Shown here: in pieces, positions 33,636-44,990 of the stretch
Position numbering within the stretch: the first letter of the stretch is position 1
Layout: each line of letters opens with the position of its first letter
Assembly (NCBI RefSeq): GCF_026151205.1
Contig: NC_087073.1
Location: 22,824,987 to 22,888,986, forward strand
Source: Bolinopsis microptera
Lineage: Eukaryota > Ctenophora > Tentaculata > Lobata > Bolinopsidae
DNA length: 64,000 bases
Direction: 5' to 3'
Notes under the pieces: generated by a model
Databases searched by the model: none
Told to the model about the DNA's origin: nothing
Seen by the model: the letters and a program-made list of their open reading frames with translations, nothing else
Translations under genes and position numbers: made by a program

Positions 33636-35400
33636 CAACTACCCGGGGGGGGGGGGGGGGTAGTATACAATACCCCGGGGGGGGGGCAAGGTATTACTCC
33701 CTCCCCCCCGGGGGGTCTAGGTAACTACTCCCCCGGGGGGGGGGTGCGGAAATACTACCCCCGGGGGGGTCCCTGGAAATACTACCCCCGGGGGGGGGGG
33801 GGGTGCAGGTTTTCCCAAAAAACTCCCGGGGGGGGGGGGGTTTGCTAGTATATTTCAACCGGGGGGGGGTGCAAGGTTACTAAACCCCCGGGGGGGGGCC
33901 CTGGGAATACTACAAACCGGGGGGGTGCTAGGTTACTCCTCCCCTGGGGGGGGGGGGGGTGTGGGTTAACTACGGGGGGGGGGGTCTGGGTATACTACCC
34001 CCCCGGGGGGGGGTGCAGGTTACTATCCCCGGGGGGGTTTTAAAAAAAACTCCAAACCCGGGGGGGGGGGGCGTTATTATCCCGGGGGGGCAAAAGGGGG
34101 TATACCTCCCCGGGGGGTCTATTTTAAATACCCCGGGGGCTAGGTTACCCCAAGGGGGGGGGTGCAAGGATACTACACCCGGGGGGGGTGCTAGGTTTAT
34201 CCCGGGGGGGGGGTGTAGGAAATATATTTCCCCGGGGGGGGGGTTTGGGAATACTACCCGGGGGGGGGGAATCTAGGTACCCCCCCCCCGGGGGGGGGGG
34301 GGGGGCCTAGGTATATATACCCCCCGGGGGGGGGGTCGGGTTAAAACTACTCCCGGGGGGGTGCTGGGTTTATAAAACCCCGGGGGGGGGGGGTGTTTAG
34401 GTATACTACTACCCCGGGGGGGGGGGGGGGTGCGGGTTATTTACTAGGGGGGGGTGCTGGGTATACTATCCCCGGGGGGGTGCTAGGTATCTACCCCCGG
34501 GGGGTGCGGGAAAATCCTCAAACCCCGGGGGGGGGGGTTAAAATATTTCCTCCCCGGGGGGTGGGGGGGTGCTAGTATACTACTCCCCCCGGGGGGGGGG
34601 GCTAGGTAATACTCCCCGGGGGGGGGTAGGTATCCCCTACCCCCGGGGGTGTGGGTTCCTACAAACCCGGGGGGGGGGTGCTATTTATATACTCCCCCGG
34701 GGGGGGGGGGGGCTAGGTATAAACTCCCCCGGGGGGTGCAGGTATATTTACCCCGGGGGGGGGCCCCGGGAATACCTAGGGGGGGGGTGCGGGGTTAAAA
34801 TACCCCCGGGGGGGGTTTGCAAGGTATACTACAAACCGGGGGGGGGGGGGGGAGAAGGGTATACTAAAACCCGGGGGGGGGGGGGGGGGTGCTAGGTATA
34901 CTACTACCCGGGGGGGTGGGGGCTAGAAAAAAATTTCAACCCCCGGGGGTTTTGGGTTACTCTCCCCGGGGGGGGTTGGTTAAAAAATACAACAAACCCG
35001 GGGGGGGGCAAATAATATCCCCGGGGGGTCTGGGTATAAAACCCGGGGGGGCTGGGTTTAAACCTACCCCGGGGGGGGTTAGGTATACTACCCCCCCCGG
35101 GGGGGGTGCTAGGTATAAACTCCCCGGGGGGGGGGGGTGTGGGAAATAAAACCCCCCTTTTGGGGCGTAGGTTTTCTCTACCCGGGGGGGGGGGTAGGGT
35201 ATACAAAACCCGGGGGGGGGTTAGGTAAAATACTCCCCGGGGGGGGGTTAAAGGTAAACTACTACCGGGGGGGCTAGTATACTATCCCGGGGGGGGGGTG
35301 CAATATACAACTCCCCGGGGGGGGGGTGCTGGGTATACAAAACTCCCGGGGGGGGGGGTGCAAAAAATCCTACAACCCGGGGGTTAGGGTACTTTTCCTT
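33636..35400 (+). repeat. G-rich minisatellite, unit about 33 bp, about 1.75 kb
   Basis: The unit is roughly GTGCTAGGTATACTACTCCC followed by CGGGGGGGGGG. It contains CCCGGG and a variable G run. There are about 50 noisy copies. Gly/Pro-rich open frames are artefacts. Confidence 0.9.
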
Positions 35401-36914
35401 AAAACAAGTCCTCCCCCCATTTACACGTTTAGCCTGTTCTGAAACAGAAAAAAGGCGAAAAATTTTGTCTAATTACACTGTCAAACTTGGCGGTTTTAAT
35501 CAAATATTTTGCGGTTTAAAATATAATCGACGAAGGAAATTTTTGGTTGGCCCCCCATTTTTTTAAATATTATTTAATAGGTGTAGCGGGGGGGGGGGAA
35601 ACCAGTGGGGGGGAGGGGGTTAACAATGAAAGGGGGTAAAATTTTGGGGGGAAAAAAAAATTAGGGGGGTAAAATTTGTGCGGGGAAACCAATGTCCAAA
35701 AGGGAAACCCAAAGTAGGGGGGGGGCCCAAAGTACGGGGAGGGGTTTAACCCCAGAACCCGTAAACATTTCGGGGGATTTAACCCCCCTTTTAACGGGGG
35801 GTTTAAAACCAAATGTTTGGGGGGGAAACCCCTTTTAAGGGGGTTTAACAATTAGGGGGAGGGAAAACCTTTTTTCCCCAAAAGTTTTTTGGGGGTTTAA
35901 ACCAAAAACTTTCCCAAAAGCTTTTTAAAACCCCATAACGGGAAACCCCAATTTTGGGGGTAAAAATTCTTTTTCCCCAATGTACGGGGAAAATTACGGG
36001 TTTAAACCAAATTGGGGTTTCCCCAATAACCATTTTAACCATTAGCAGGGTTAACAAAAAACGGGGAAACCCCTTTGGCGGAGGGGCCCCCCAAATTCGG
36101 TTTTTAACCCCTTTAAGGGGAAACCCCAAAATTTGGGGAAAATTACCGGGGAGGCCCCTTGGGGTTTTTTAAACCCATTCGGGGGTTTTAACCAAAAAAC
36201 CTTTTAAACCCCCAATTAGAAAAAAATTTACCAGGGGTTTTAACTATCCCGAAAAGGGTAAAAAATTATTAAAAACCCAAATTTTAAAAAAATTCCATTT
36301 TAAAAATTTTTCCAAAGAAAAAAATGTTAAAATAAAACCGAAAAAAAGGACCTTAAAACCCAAAACCCTTTTCCCTTAAAAAAAAAACCAAAGCCTAAAA
36401 AAACCCCAAAAAACCCCCCAAACCAACAGATTTTTCCCCAAACCCCCCCAAATAACAAAGATGGGTAAAAACCCCCCCCCCCAAAAATTTGGCAAACCCC
36501 AACCCCCTTTTTTTGGAAAAAACCCGGTTGAAAAGGTGAAAAATTTTTTAAACCCTACAGTAAAATCTTTACAAAAAACTAAAAAGAATTTGAAAAACCC
36601 CCGGGTTTGTAAACACTTCCCCTAAAAAATACCCACATCCCTTACTTAACCACCTTTCCACAACACTTCCCCAACTTTTTAAAACCCAAACATTTTCAAA
36701 ACCCCGGACTTCCCCACGTGACTACTTAATAAAGACCATTAAAGCACCCCTTTCCCCGGATCCCAATTCCCCTACAACCCTTTCCCCAAAAATAAAATTT
36801 CCTAAAAATTGTCATCTTTTAAAAAACGCAATCCTTTTACCCTTTTTAAAAGGGAGCATCCCGGGGGAACTAAAAAGAAATTTTTTAATTTCTTTTTTAA
36901 AATTTTTTTCTGCC
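35401..36914. other. Low-quality block with GGGGTTTAAACC-like repeats
   Basis: At about 35580-36250 phrases like CCCCTTTTAAGGGGGTTTAA recur and suggest another scrambled minisatellite. Beyond that the sequence is A- and C-homopolymer-rich with no feature. Confidence 0.5.
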
Positions 36915-36943
36915 CCCCCCCCCCCCCAAAAATTCCTTCTTTC

Positions 36944-36982
<39 letters not shown>

Positions 36983-37050
36983 TATTTTGGTCCCCCCCCC
37001 AACCCCCCCCCCCCCCCCCTTTTGGGTCTTTTGGGACCCCCCCCCCCCCA
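36915..37050 (+). repeat. Cluster of long poly-C runs
   Basis: Several C runs (one of about 33 bases at 36949-36982) are separated by short words such as TTTTGGTC. Lengths are unreliable. Confidence 0.85.
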
Positions 37051-37324
37051 AATTTAAAATTTTTTTGATTTTCCATTGTTTTATTAAAAAACACACTGGG
37101 ACAAAAACTTTAGGGCGCGGCACAAAACAATATGAAATACAGGCAGAATGAAAACACTATTTAAAAATAAAATATTAAAAAGGGGAAAAGGGGTTTTAAA
37201 ATTAAAATTAACCAAAAAACTTTTGTTTACAGTCCTGTTTCCCCGAACATTTAAAAACCCCCCCCTAAAAACCCCCAACCCCAACTGGGCCCCAGAGATA
37301 AAAAAAGCTTGAGGATACCAATCA

Positions 37325-38235
37325 TTGCTTTCTTATAGCCCGGGCCCAAAACCTGCTTTCAAAACACTTCCCAAAACCGCTTTTTTCCCTTCTCGCACGC
37401 CCCCAAAAAACTGCTTTCTTTTTGCCCTTTGACCACCCCGCTTTTCCCAAAAGTCTTTTTGCCCAAATCAGCGTTTTAAATTTATTACTTTGGCCCCAAC
37501 ACCTCCCAAAAACCCAGACACTGCCCAAAACACTGCTTTTTTTAATATCACGTGCCCCAATCAGCTGCTTTAAAACTAGTCCCCCCCCCCATCTTCATTC
37601 AAGCCCCCGGCCCAAACCACTCCTTTCATTTAGACAGGGTCCCCAATCATTTTCTTTCACTTACGTAAACCAACCCACTGTTTTAAATTTGGTAGTGCCC
37701 AAAACAGCCTTTCATTCAAACACGGACCAATAAAAGGCTTTCTTTCCCAAACACGGCCCAATCGGGCCAAAATTTCAAATACGTGCCCAAACAGCTGCTT
37801 AATTTAGTCACGTGACCAATAAACTGTTTTAAATTTCAACCCCGGGGACCATCCGCTTTCCCTTTTATAAGAACTCCCAAACCAGCTGCTTTCAATTAGA
37901 CACGGGGCCCCAATCATGTTTTTCTTTCTATTCACGTGCCAATCACTGCTTAAATTTCTAGTCACGTGACCACCCCAGTTTTCATTCATCACTTTACAAA
38001 CACTCTTTAAAACTAAACGTGCCCAATCCCTGCTTTAAATTCAGTAAAGGGGGCCCATCAGTTTTTTTTAAATTCTAGTCACTGCCCCAACCACTGCTTT
38101 CTTTCTAACACTTAAACCAATCACGCTTTCATTCTAGCCCACGTGCCCAAACACCCTTTTTCTTTTATTCACGTGCCCCAAATCACGCTTTAATTTGGGC
38201 CCTGCCAAAAAGTGCTTTCATTTATCTAATAAACC
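37325..38235 (+). repeat. 31-bp minisatellite with CACGTG, CCAAT and CAGCTG motifs
   Basis: The consensus from the cleanest copies is TTCTAGTCACGTGACCAATC followed by AGCTGCTTTCA. Each unit joins the E-box CACGTG, an inverted/forward CCAAT-type word (ACCAATCA) and CAGCTG. There are about 29 copies, noisy. The flank at 37051-37324 has no recognisable gene. Confidence 0.85.
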
Positions 38236-38970
38236 CAAAGGAAAATTTTTGTTTTTGTAGCAAGAAAGGGCTGGGGTGGGGGTTAATGTGCGAACCCCCC
38301 CCCTAGGGGGTTAATTTCAAAAAAAATTTATTGTTTTTAAATGGGGGGGAAAATTTTGGTTTTTTGGGACTTTTGGGTTTTTTGTTTAAAGGACCCCCCC
38401 AAATTTAGCGGGTTTTGCCTGGGTCCAGTCGGACCCCTTCAAATCCCTCCCCTTTAAAACCTCCCTTAAAAAATACCCAAATTAAAGGTTTTTCCGGGGG
38501 AAGTTAAAACTAAAAAAATATGGTCTATTTTTAATATATAAATTATATAAATATATATATACTTACAATCTACAAAAATTTTTAACATAAAACAAAAATT
38601 ATTTTCTTAAAAAATAAAAAGGGTCTCTCTCCTTTAAAATCCCTTTTTGTTTATCCCGCTTAATAAATTTAAATTTGGGGGGTTAAATTTTTGGGGGGGA
38701 GTTTCTCCCCCCCTCTCTCTCCTCTCTTCCCCTTCCCCCCTTCTCCCCTTCCCCTCTCCCCTTCTCCTCTCTCTTCTCTTTTCTCTCTCTTCTTCCTCTT
38801 TCCTCCCGCCAATGCTAGGATGTTGTTTGGGACAGATTTACACTTACGTAATACTATTTCTCAAAATTTAAAGGGTGTAAAAACCCCGCACTACAATACA
38901 GCCAATAATCACATATACCTAACCAATCAATCACTATTCACAACCAAATCAGATCCAGTTACTACTATAA
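38236..38970. other. Low-quality spacer, CT tract and short clean stretch
   Basis: It is homopolymer-rich to about 38700. A pyrimidine tract (CTCTCC-rich) lies at 38702-38812, followed by ordinary sequence at 38815-38965. No gene is seen. Confidence 0.45.
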
Positions 38971-39440
38971 ACGGGGGGCGACTTACCCCCCGACTTTTCC
39001 CCCCCGAAATTAACCCCCCGAAAATGACCCCCACTTTTCCCCCCCACAATTGCCCCTCCGGCTACCTTGACCCGGGACCCAACCCGGGCCCCAGACCGGG
39101 GAACCCAAACCCGGGACCCAGGACCCAGACCCAGCCCCAGGCCCCAACCCAGCCCCTGACCCGCCCTGACCCACCCAACCCACCCCTACCCTGACCCGGC
39201 CCTTCCCTAACCCAACCCCTAACCCTGCCCCGGGACCCGCCCAACCCCCAACCCCCAAACCCAAACCCTGCCCTGACCCAGGATCGAGCCAGACCCTACC
39301 CACCCAATGCCCCAGGTAATTACAGGGGGGTCATGTCGGGGGTCAATTGTCGACTAAACCATAGTTCGCGAAAATTTGACCCCAGTAATTTACTTGGGGG
39401 TCATTGTCGGGGTAATTGGGGGGTCAATTTCGGACCCCAA
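38971..39440. repeat. Inverted-repeat-flanked CCCTGACCC array
   Basis: The left arm at 38971-39057 consists of ACCCCCCGA..., CCCCCCGAAAATGACCCCC units. The right arm at 39317-39440 consists of the inverse, GGGGGTCATTGTCGGGG and GGGGTCAATTGTCG units. Between them lies a 240-bp C-rich array (GACCCAGCCCCTGACCC, CCCGGGACCCA). The architecture matches the element at 29801-31917, but no target duplication can be read in this noisy block. Confidence 0.6.
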
Positions 39441-39730
39441 AGTAAACCTACAATTAAGAAAAAAGCCAATTGGGGATTGTAAGGGATTTTAACTTTTGGG
39501 CAGGAAAACCTAAAGATAGTTAAAAACTCCACTAATTTACAACTGTTTGCGGGCTTAACTTATTTGACGAACTTAGGGGTTTTTAAAAAAGGGTAAATTT
39601 AAATGGGCAATTGGGCCCATTAGGGGGAAGGTGGGGTATACTACAAACTGAACTAAGGGGGGGGGGGGTACTCAAGTACTAACATTTGGGGGGGGGGTTT
39701 ACAAAAAGCTGAACTAGATTGGGGGGGGGG
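39441..39730. other. Low-quality spacer with G runs
   Basis: GGGGGTACT(C)AA and CTGAACTA phrases recur at 39640-39740. No gene is seen. Confidence 0.4.
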
Positions 39731-40362
39731 GGGTACTAACAAGCCCTCTTCGGGGGGTCCCTTGCAGGGGGGGCCGTCTTGCGGGCCCCTGTCTTGGGGG
39801 GGGTCCTGCTTGAAAGGGGGCCCCTTTTGCAGATGGGCCCTTTTTGCGAGGGGGCCCTTTCTTGCGGGGGGCCCTTCTTGCGGGGGGTTTCTTGCAGAGG
39901 GGTTTTTTAAAAGGGGTTTTGTTGCAAGGGGTCCTGTTTTGCGGGCGTTTAAAGGGGGGGCCTTTTTCAGAGGGGGTCATGTTGCGGGGGGGGGCCCCTG
40001 CTCTCAGGGGGGGGTCCTGTCTTGAAAGGGGGGGTCCGTTTTGCAGGGGGCCTTTCTTGGGGGGGATACGCTGAAAGGGGGGGCCCTTCTCAGGGCCCGT
40101 CTTGCAGGGGGGTCCTTCGCGGGGGGGTCCTGCGCAGGGGGGTTCCTTTCGAGGGGGCCGTCTTGCAGGGGGGGGTCCTTTTTGCAGAGGGGGGTCCGTC
40201 TTGCAAAAGGGGGGGTTTTTCTTGCGAGGGGTCCTTCTGCAGGGGGGGCCGTTTTTCAGTGGGTCCCTGCAGAGGGTCCTGTCTGCGGGGGGCCGTCGCA
40301 GGGGGGGTCCGCTTCAAAAGGGTCCTGCTTCGGGGGGGCCTTTCTTGAAAGGGGTCCTTAAC
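39731..40362 (+). repeat. G-rich 19-bp minisatellite ending at the assembly gap
   Basis: The unit is about GGGGGGGTCCTGTCTTGCA, about 33 noisy copies. It abuts the run of Ns. Confidence 0.9.
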
Positions 40363-40462
40363 NNNNNNNNNNNNNNNNNNNNNNNNNNNNNNNNNNNNNN
40401 NNNNNNNNNNNNNNNNNNNNNNNNNNNNNNNNNNNNNNNNNNNNNNNNNNNNNNNNNNNNNN
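40363..40462. other. Assembly gap, exactly 100 N
   Basis: A fixed 100-N gap is a scaffolding placeholder of unknown real size. Contiguity of the gene across it rests on the scaffolding. Confidence 0.99.
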
Positions 40463-40473
40463 GTTTAAAAGGA

Positions 40474-40722
40474 CTGCAGGGTTAACTGTTTACTTAGTTT
40501 AGAGAGAGGAGCTGCAGGGTTAACTGTTTACTTAGTTTAGAGAGAGGAGCTGCAGGGTTAACTGTTTACTTAGTTTAGAGAGAGGAGCTGCAGGGTTAAC
40601 TGTTTACTTAGTTTAGAGAGAGGAGCTGCAGGGTTAACTGTTTACTTAGTTTAGAGAGAGGAGCTGCAGGGTTAACTGTTTACTTAGTTTAGAGAGAGGA
40701 GCTGCAGGGTTAACTGTTTACT
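40474..40722 (+). repeat. 38-bp tandem array, about 6.5 nearly identical copies
   Basis: The unit is CTGCAGGGTTAACTGTTTAC followed by TTAGTTTAGAGAGAGGAG. Copies are virtually perfect, in sharp contrast to the noisy array just left of the gap. Confidence 0.97.
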
Positions 40723-40911
40723 TTTATGTCCAATTTATCCCTAAAAACAAGAAAACAGTTTCCTGGTGCAGACAGTGTATTTGTACAAGTAACACGACCT
40801 GGTTACCATGGTTACTGACCTGGTTCCTCACTTTCTACGGTAGATCCTTATTTCTAAAAATAAATGCTGTGAAAAGTCAGACCTAAGGATGTTATGAAAA
40901 ATGACAAATGG
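40723..40911. other. Short unique spacer
   Basis: It contains GGTTACCATGGTTAC near 40802. There is no gene. Confidence 0.5.
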
Positions 40912-41390
40912 TATTGTCCAACCCCCCCCCCCTCCAATGTTTGTGGAATTGTCCAGCCTCCCCCTGGTGACCATGTTAGGGTGGTGAAATTGTCCAGCCC
41001 CCCCCCCCTGGTGATCATGTTAGGGTGGTGGAATTGTCCAGCCCCCCCCCCCCCCCCCCACACCTGTTGACCATGTTTAGATTGTGGAATTGTCCAGCTC
41101 ACCCCCCCCCCCCCCTGGTGACCATGTTAGGGTGGTGGAATTGTCCAGCCCCTCCCCCCTTGGTGACCATGTTAGGGTGGTGGAATTGTCCAGCCCCCCC
41201 CCCCTTGGTGACCATGTAAGGGTGGTGGAATTGTCCAGCCCCCCCCCCTGGTGACCATGTTAGGGTGGTGGAAATGTCCAGCCCCCCCCCCCTGGTGACC
41301 ATGTTAGGGTGGTGGAATTGTCCAGCCCCCCCCCCTGGTGACCATGTTTAGATTGTGGAATTGTCCAGCCCCCCCCCCCTCCCCCCCACT
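40912..41390 (+). repeat. About 43-bp minisatellite with C runs
   Basis: The unit is GGTGACCATGTTAGGGTGGT, then GGAATTGTCCAGC, then a C run of 7-16. There are about 11 copies. It shares the word GACCATGTTAG with the next array, so the two are probably derived from each other. Confidence 0.95.
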
Positions 41391-43345
41391 CGACCCCAAA
41401 TGACCATGTTAGATGACCGTTTGTAGCCGGTACAGTGTCCCCCCCCCCCCTCCACCCCAAATGACCATGTTAGATGAACGTTTGTAGCCGGTACAGTGTC
41501 CCCCCCCCTCCACCCCAAATGACCATGTTAGATGACCGTTTGTAGCCGGTACAGTGTCCCCCCCCCCTCCACCCCAAATGACCATGTTAGATGAACGTTT
41601 GTAGCCAGTACAGTGTCCCCCCCCCCCTCCACCCCAAATGACCATGTTAGATGAACGTTTGTACAGTGCCCCCCCCCCCCTCCACCTCAAATGACCATGT
41701 TAGATGAACGTTTGTACAGTGCCCCCCCCCCCTCCACCCCAAATGACCATGTTAGATGAACGTTTGTAGCCAGTACAGTGTCCCCCCCCTCCACCCCAAA
41801 TGACCATGTTAGATGAACGTTTGTACAGTGCCCCCCCCCCTCCACCCCAAATGACCATGTTAGATGAACGTTTGTAGCCAGTACAGTGTCCCCCCCCCCC
41901 CTCCACCCCAAATGACCATGTTAGATGAACGTTTGTACAGTGCCCCCCCCCCTCCACCCCAAATGACCATGTTAGATGAACGTTTGTAGCCGGTACAGTG
42001 TCCCCCCCCCCCCCTCCACCCCAAATGACCATGTTAGATGAACGTTTGTGGCCAGTACAGTGTCCCCCCCCCTCCACCCCAAATGACCATGTTAGATGAA
42101 CGTTTGTAACCGGTACAGTGTCCCCCCCCCCTCCACCCCAAATGTTAGATGAACGTTTGTAGCCGGTACAGTGTCCCCCCCCCTCCACCCCTAATGTTAG
42201 ATGAACGTTTGTAGCCGGTACAGTGTCCCCCCTCCACCCCAAATGACCATGTTAGATGAACGTATGTAGCCGGTACAGTGCCCCCCCCCCCCCTCCACCC
42301 CAAATGACCATGTTAGATGAACGTTTGTAGCCAGTACAGTGTCCCCCCCCCCCTCCACCCCAAATGACCATGTTAGATGAACGTTTGTACAGTGCCCCCC
42401 CCCCCCTCCACCCCAAATGACCATGTTAGATGAACGTTTGTAGCCAGTACAGTGTCCCCCCCCCCCTCCACCCCAAATGACCATGTTAGATGAACGTTTG
42501 TACAGTGCCCCCCCCCCCCCCCTCCACCCCAAATGACCATGTTAGATGAACGTTTGTAGCCGGTACAGTGTCCCCCCCCCTCCACCCCAAATGACCATGT
42601 TAGATGAACGTTTGTAGCCAGTACAGTGTCCCCCCCCCCTCCACCCCAAATGACCATGTTAGATGAACGTTTGTACAGAGCCCCCCCCCCCCTCCACCCC
42701 AAATGACCATGTTAGATGAACGTTTGTAGCCAGTACAGTGCCCCCCCCCCCCCCCTCCACCCCAAATGACCATGTTAGATGAACGTTTGTACAGTGCCCC
42801 CCCCCCCTCCACCCCAAATGACCATGTTAGATGAACGTTTGTAGCCGGTACAGTGTCCCCCCCCCCCTCCACCCCAAATGACCATGTTAGATGAACGTTT
42901 GTACAGTGCCCCCCCCCCCCCTCCACCCCAAATGACCATGTTAGATGAACGTTTGTAGCCGGTACAGTGTCCCCCCCCCCCCCTCCACCCCAAATGACCA
43001 TGTTAGATGAACGTTTGTAGCCGGTACAGTGTCCCCCCCCCCCCTCCACCCCAAATGACCATGTTAGATGAACGTTTGTAGCCGGTACAGTGTCCCCCCC
43101 CCCCTCCACCCCAAATGACCATGTTAGATGAACGTTTGTAGCCGGTACAGTGTCCCCCCCCCCCCTCCACCCCTAATGTTAGATGAACGTTTGTAGCCGG
43201 TACAGTGTCCCCCCTCCACCCCAAATGACCATGTTAGATGAACGTATGTAGCCGGTACAGTGCCCCCCCCCCCCCCTCCACCCCAAATGAACATGTTAGA
43301 TGAACGTTTGTAGCCGGTACAGTGTCCGGTACAGGCTCCAGCATG
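41391..43345 (+). repeat. About 57-bp minisatellite with long and short unit variants
   Basis: The long unit is CTCCACCCCAAATGACCATG, TTAGATGAACGTTTGTAGCC, (G/A)GTACAGTGTC, then a C run. The short unit lacks TAGCCGG/TAGCCAG and ends GTACAGTGC. There are about 34 units. Long and short alternate in several stretches (41590-41985, 42325-42500, 42725-42900). Rare variants (CCCTAATG, then GTATGTAGCC) occur at 42191 and again at 43173. Open frames here are artefacts. Confidence 0.95.
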
Positions 43346-44384
43346 TCTCAATTTAATGAGATTTGTTACAATGTTTTAAATTTGAGTTACACTGACCTGT
43401 TGAACAGGGGGTCCTGGTCATTAAACCCCAGTATAACACAACATTACTGGTGGTGTTCCAATCTACTTCACTTTTAGTTCACCTTCTCTTTGATAAAAAC
43501 TAACGCCGCCGGCCGCACTCACTTTTCACCGCACAATTACAACAGTTCCAATTGCGTTTCATCACTCCGTTTTTAAAGTACTGTGGTTTCCGGGCTCGGA
43601 TTCGTATAAAAAGATCACAGATTCCCATGCAGAGTCACAACTCACTCGCTACAATGTTGCAAGTTTATATGTTATGATGTAGCTAGAATATTATTCACGT
43701 TGATTCTCGCTTAACTTCACACACAACTAAACTTAATAAGGATATCGCTTACAAAGGAGCGAGTAGCAAAAAGTTGGATGAGCTAATCGGCTTTGTCTGC
43801 TCTTTTCTCAACCAATCAGGAGCTTGTATTGGCGGATCCCACCGATAAGATGCGGTCATTACAGCCTCGTGATAACAATGTAATTACCGGCTTCTTCTCG
43901 ACATATTGGCTTAGGAATTTAGAGCTCTTAAACAAACAGAACATATTGGATACACTGTAGCAGAGTAACAGGGGTGTTGGAGATTAGGCAATGGATGCTT
44001 TTAACTCCGAGTTAGACATGATTATAATGAAATGTGTAGAAAGTGCGGCCAGTATTATTAACTCACAGTCTCCTGGCTAATATTCAGTAAAACCCCGATA
44101 TTCTAATTTACCGTCTAGTAGTATAGTGACTTTAATATACCGCGCCTCCATTTACTGCACCTCATAACTATTCCAGGGGTGTAGGAAAGGGGGGAGGGGC
44201 GGGGCGGGGGGGGGGGGGGGGAGGGGGCCAGGGAGGGGGGGGGGGGGGAAGGGGCGGGGGGCGGGCGACTGTATTCACATTATCCATGATTTGTTTCCTG
44301 AACAATTATCCTTTATTATAAGTTTGACAGTGATTAGAGAGTGATATTTATTTCGGTGCTTTACTTTACTCTACTTTATTTCAG
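43346..44384. other. End of the long intron
   Basis: This is unique-looking sequence. A G-rich patch lies at 44188-44268. The 3' splice site ACTTTATTTCAG is at 44373-44384. A TATAAAAAG word near 43607 is noted, but a promoter is not supported. Confidence 0.5.
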
Positions 44385-44516
44385 TGCAAAACGTTGGATT
44401 CGCAGCCACCTCAACTGGAGTAGGAGGGATGGATCATGCTATTCAGAGAATTGACTTGAAGTATGGCTCTTTTGGAACAAAAAGTCGAACAAAAAGTGAT
44501 GATTTTTGGATGAAAG
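44385..44516 (+). CDS. Semaphorin exon, middle of the sema domain
   Basis: Semaphorins are secreted or membrane guidance cues that bind plexins through a seven-bladed sema propeller. This 132-bp exon is bounded by TTTATTTCAG and GTAAGT and is phase 1 at both ends. Its 43 full codons run from QNVGFAATSTG through DHAIQRIDLKYGSFG to SDDFWMK. They fit the family pattern 'LYsaT..dF.g.d.aI.R......lRT...d..WL' that leads directly into the P-x-F-V segment encoded by the next exon. The splice joins Lys to Ala (G+CT) and gives WMKAPEF, matching the family's W-L-x-x-P-x-F. Divergent on its own; the assignment is secured by its neighbour. Confidence 0.8.
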
Positions 44517-44990
44517 GTAAGTTGACTATTATGTACTATACAGTGTACAGCCTAGCAGATAGGGCCCTGTGCGTGTAAATGATTTGCCATGATACGGTCT
44601 GTTTAGTTTATTCGATATCTCAGACCATGTAATAGATTGTCAATTAGTATACTTGCGAACTCACCCATCAGTTTCAAAATGAGAGATTTCGCTTGAAAAA
44701 CCACCGATAAGCATTTCAAGCGCGCGCGATGGCCAAACGGTATTTTTGTGACTGACAAATCAATTCCAACACAAATTTGCGCGCGCGTTGAGGGCGCGCA
44801 GCGTTGTTACACGCTGTTTGCTGAAGTGTTACCCGCGCTTCCTGGTTCGGACAGCTCACACTCTTAAATAAGGTATTTCTGGAGTCATTCCAACTGAGTG
44901 TAACTTGTATAAATGTGTTCGAATCCAAATGTATACTAATCCAAAATCAAACCTAGACTCTTCATTATTTACATACCTTGAATATTTCAG
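44517..44990. other. Intron between two semaphorin exons
   Basis: The donor GTAAGT is at 44517-44522 and the acceptor GAATATTTCAG ends at 44990. A CpG-rich patch with GCGCGCG words at about 44720-44810 stands out from the AT-rich surroundings. I see nothing else in it. Confidence 0.7.

Noticed and set aside
39180-39260. CCCTAACCC words resembling telomere repeats
   Set aside because: Only two or three imperfect copies within a CCCTGACCC array in a noisy block; not a (CCCTAA)n tract.
40474-40722. CRISPR-like regular array of 38-bp units
   Set aside because: Units are head-to-tail identical without variable spacers, in an animal genome; it is a simple tandem repeat. The same holds for 45285-45518 and 32328-32440.
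40854-43351. Open frames repeating HLTWSFGVEGGG-like segments
   Set aside because: They translate the 43- and 57-bp arrays, with Gly runs from the C runs; not genes.
43600-43620. TATAAAAAG as a promoter
   Set aside because: It lies inside the presumed intron upstream of a middle sema exon, and there is no downstream start exon.
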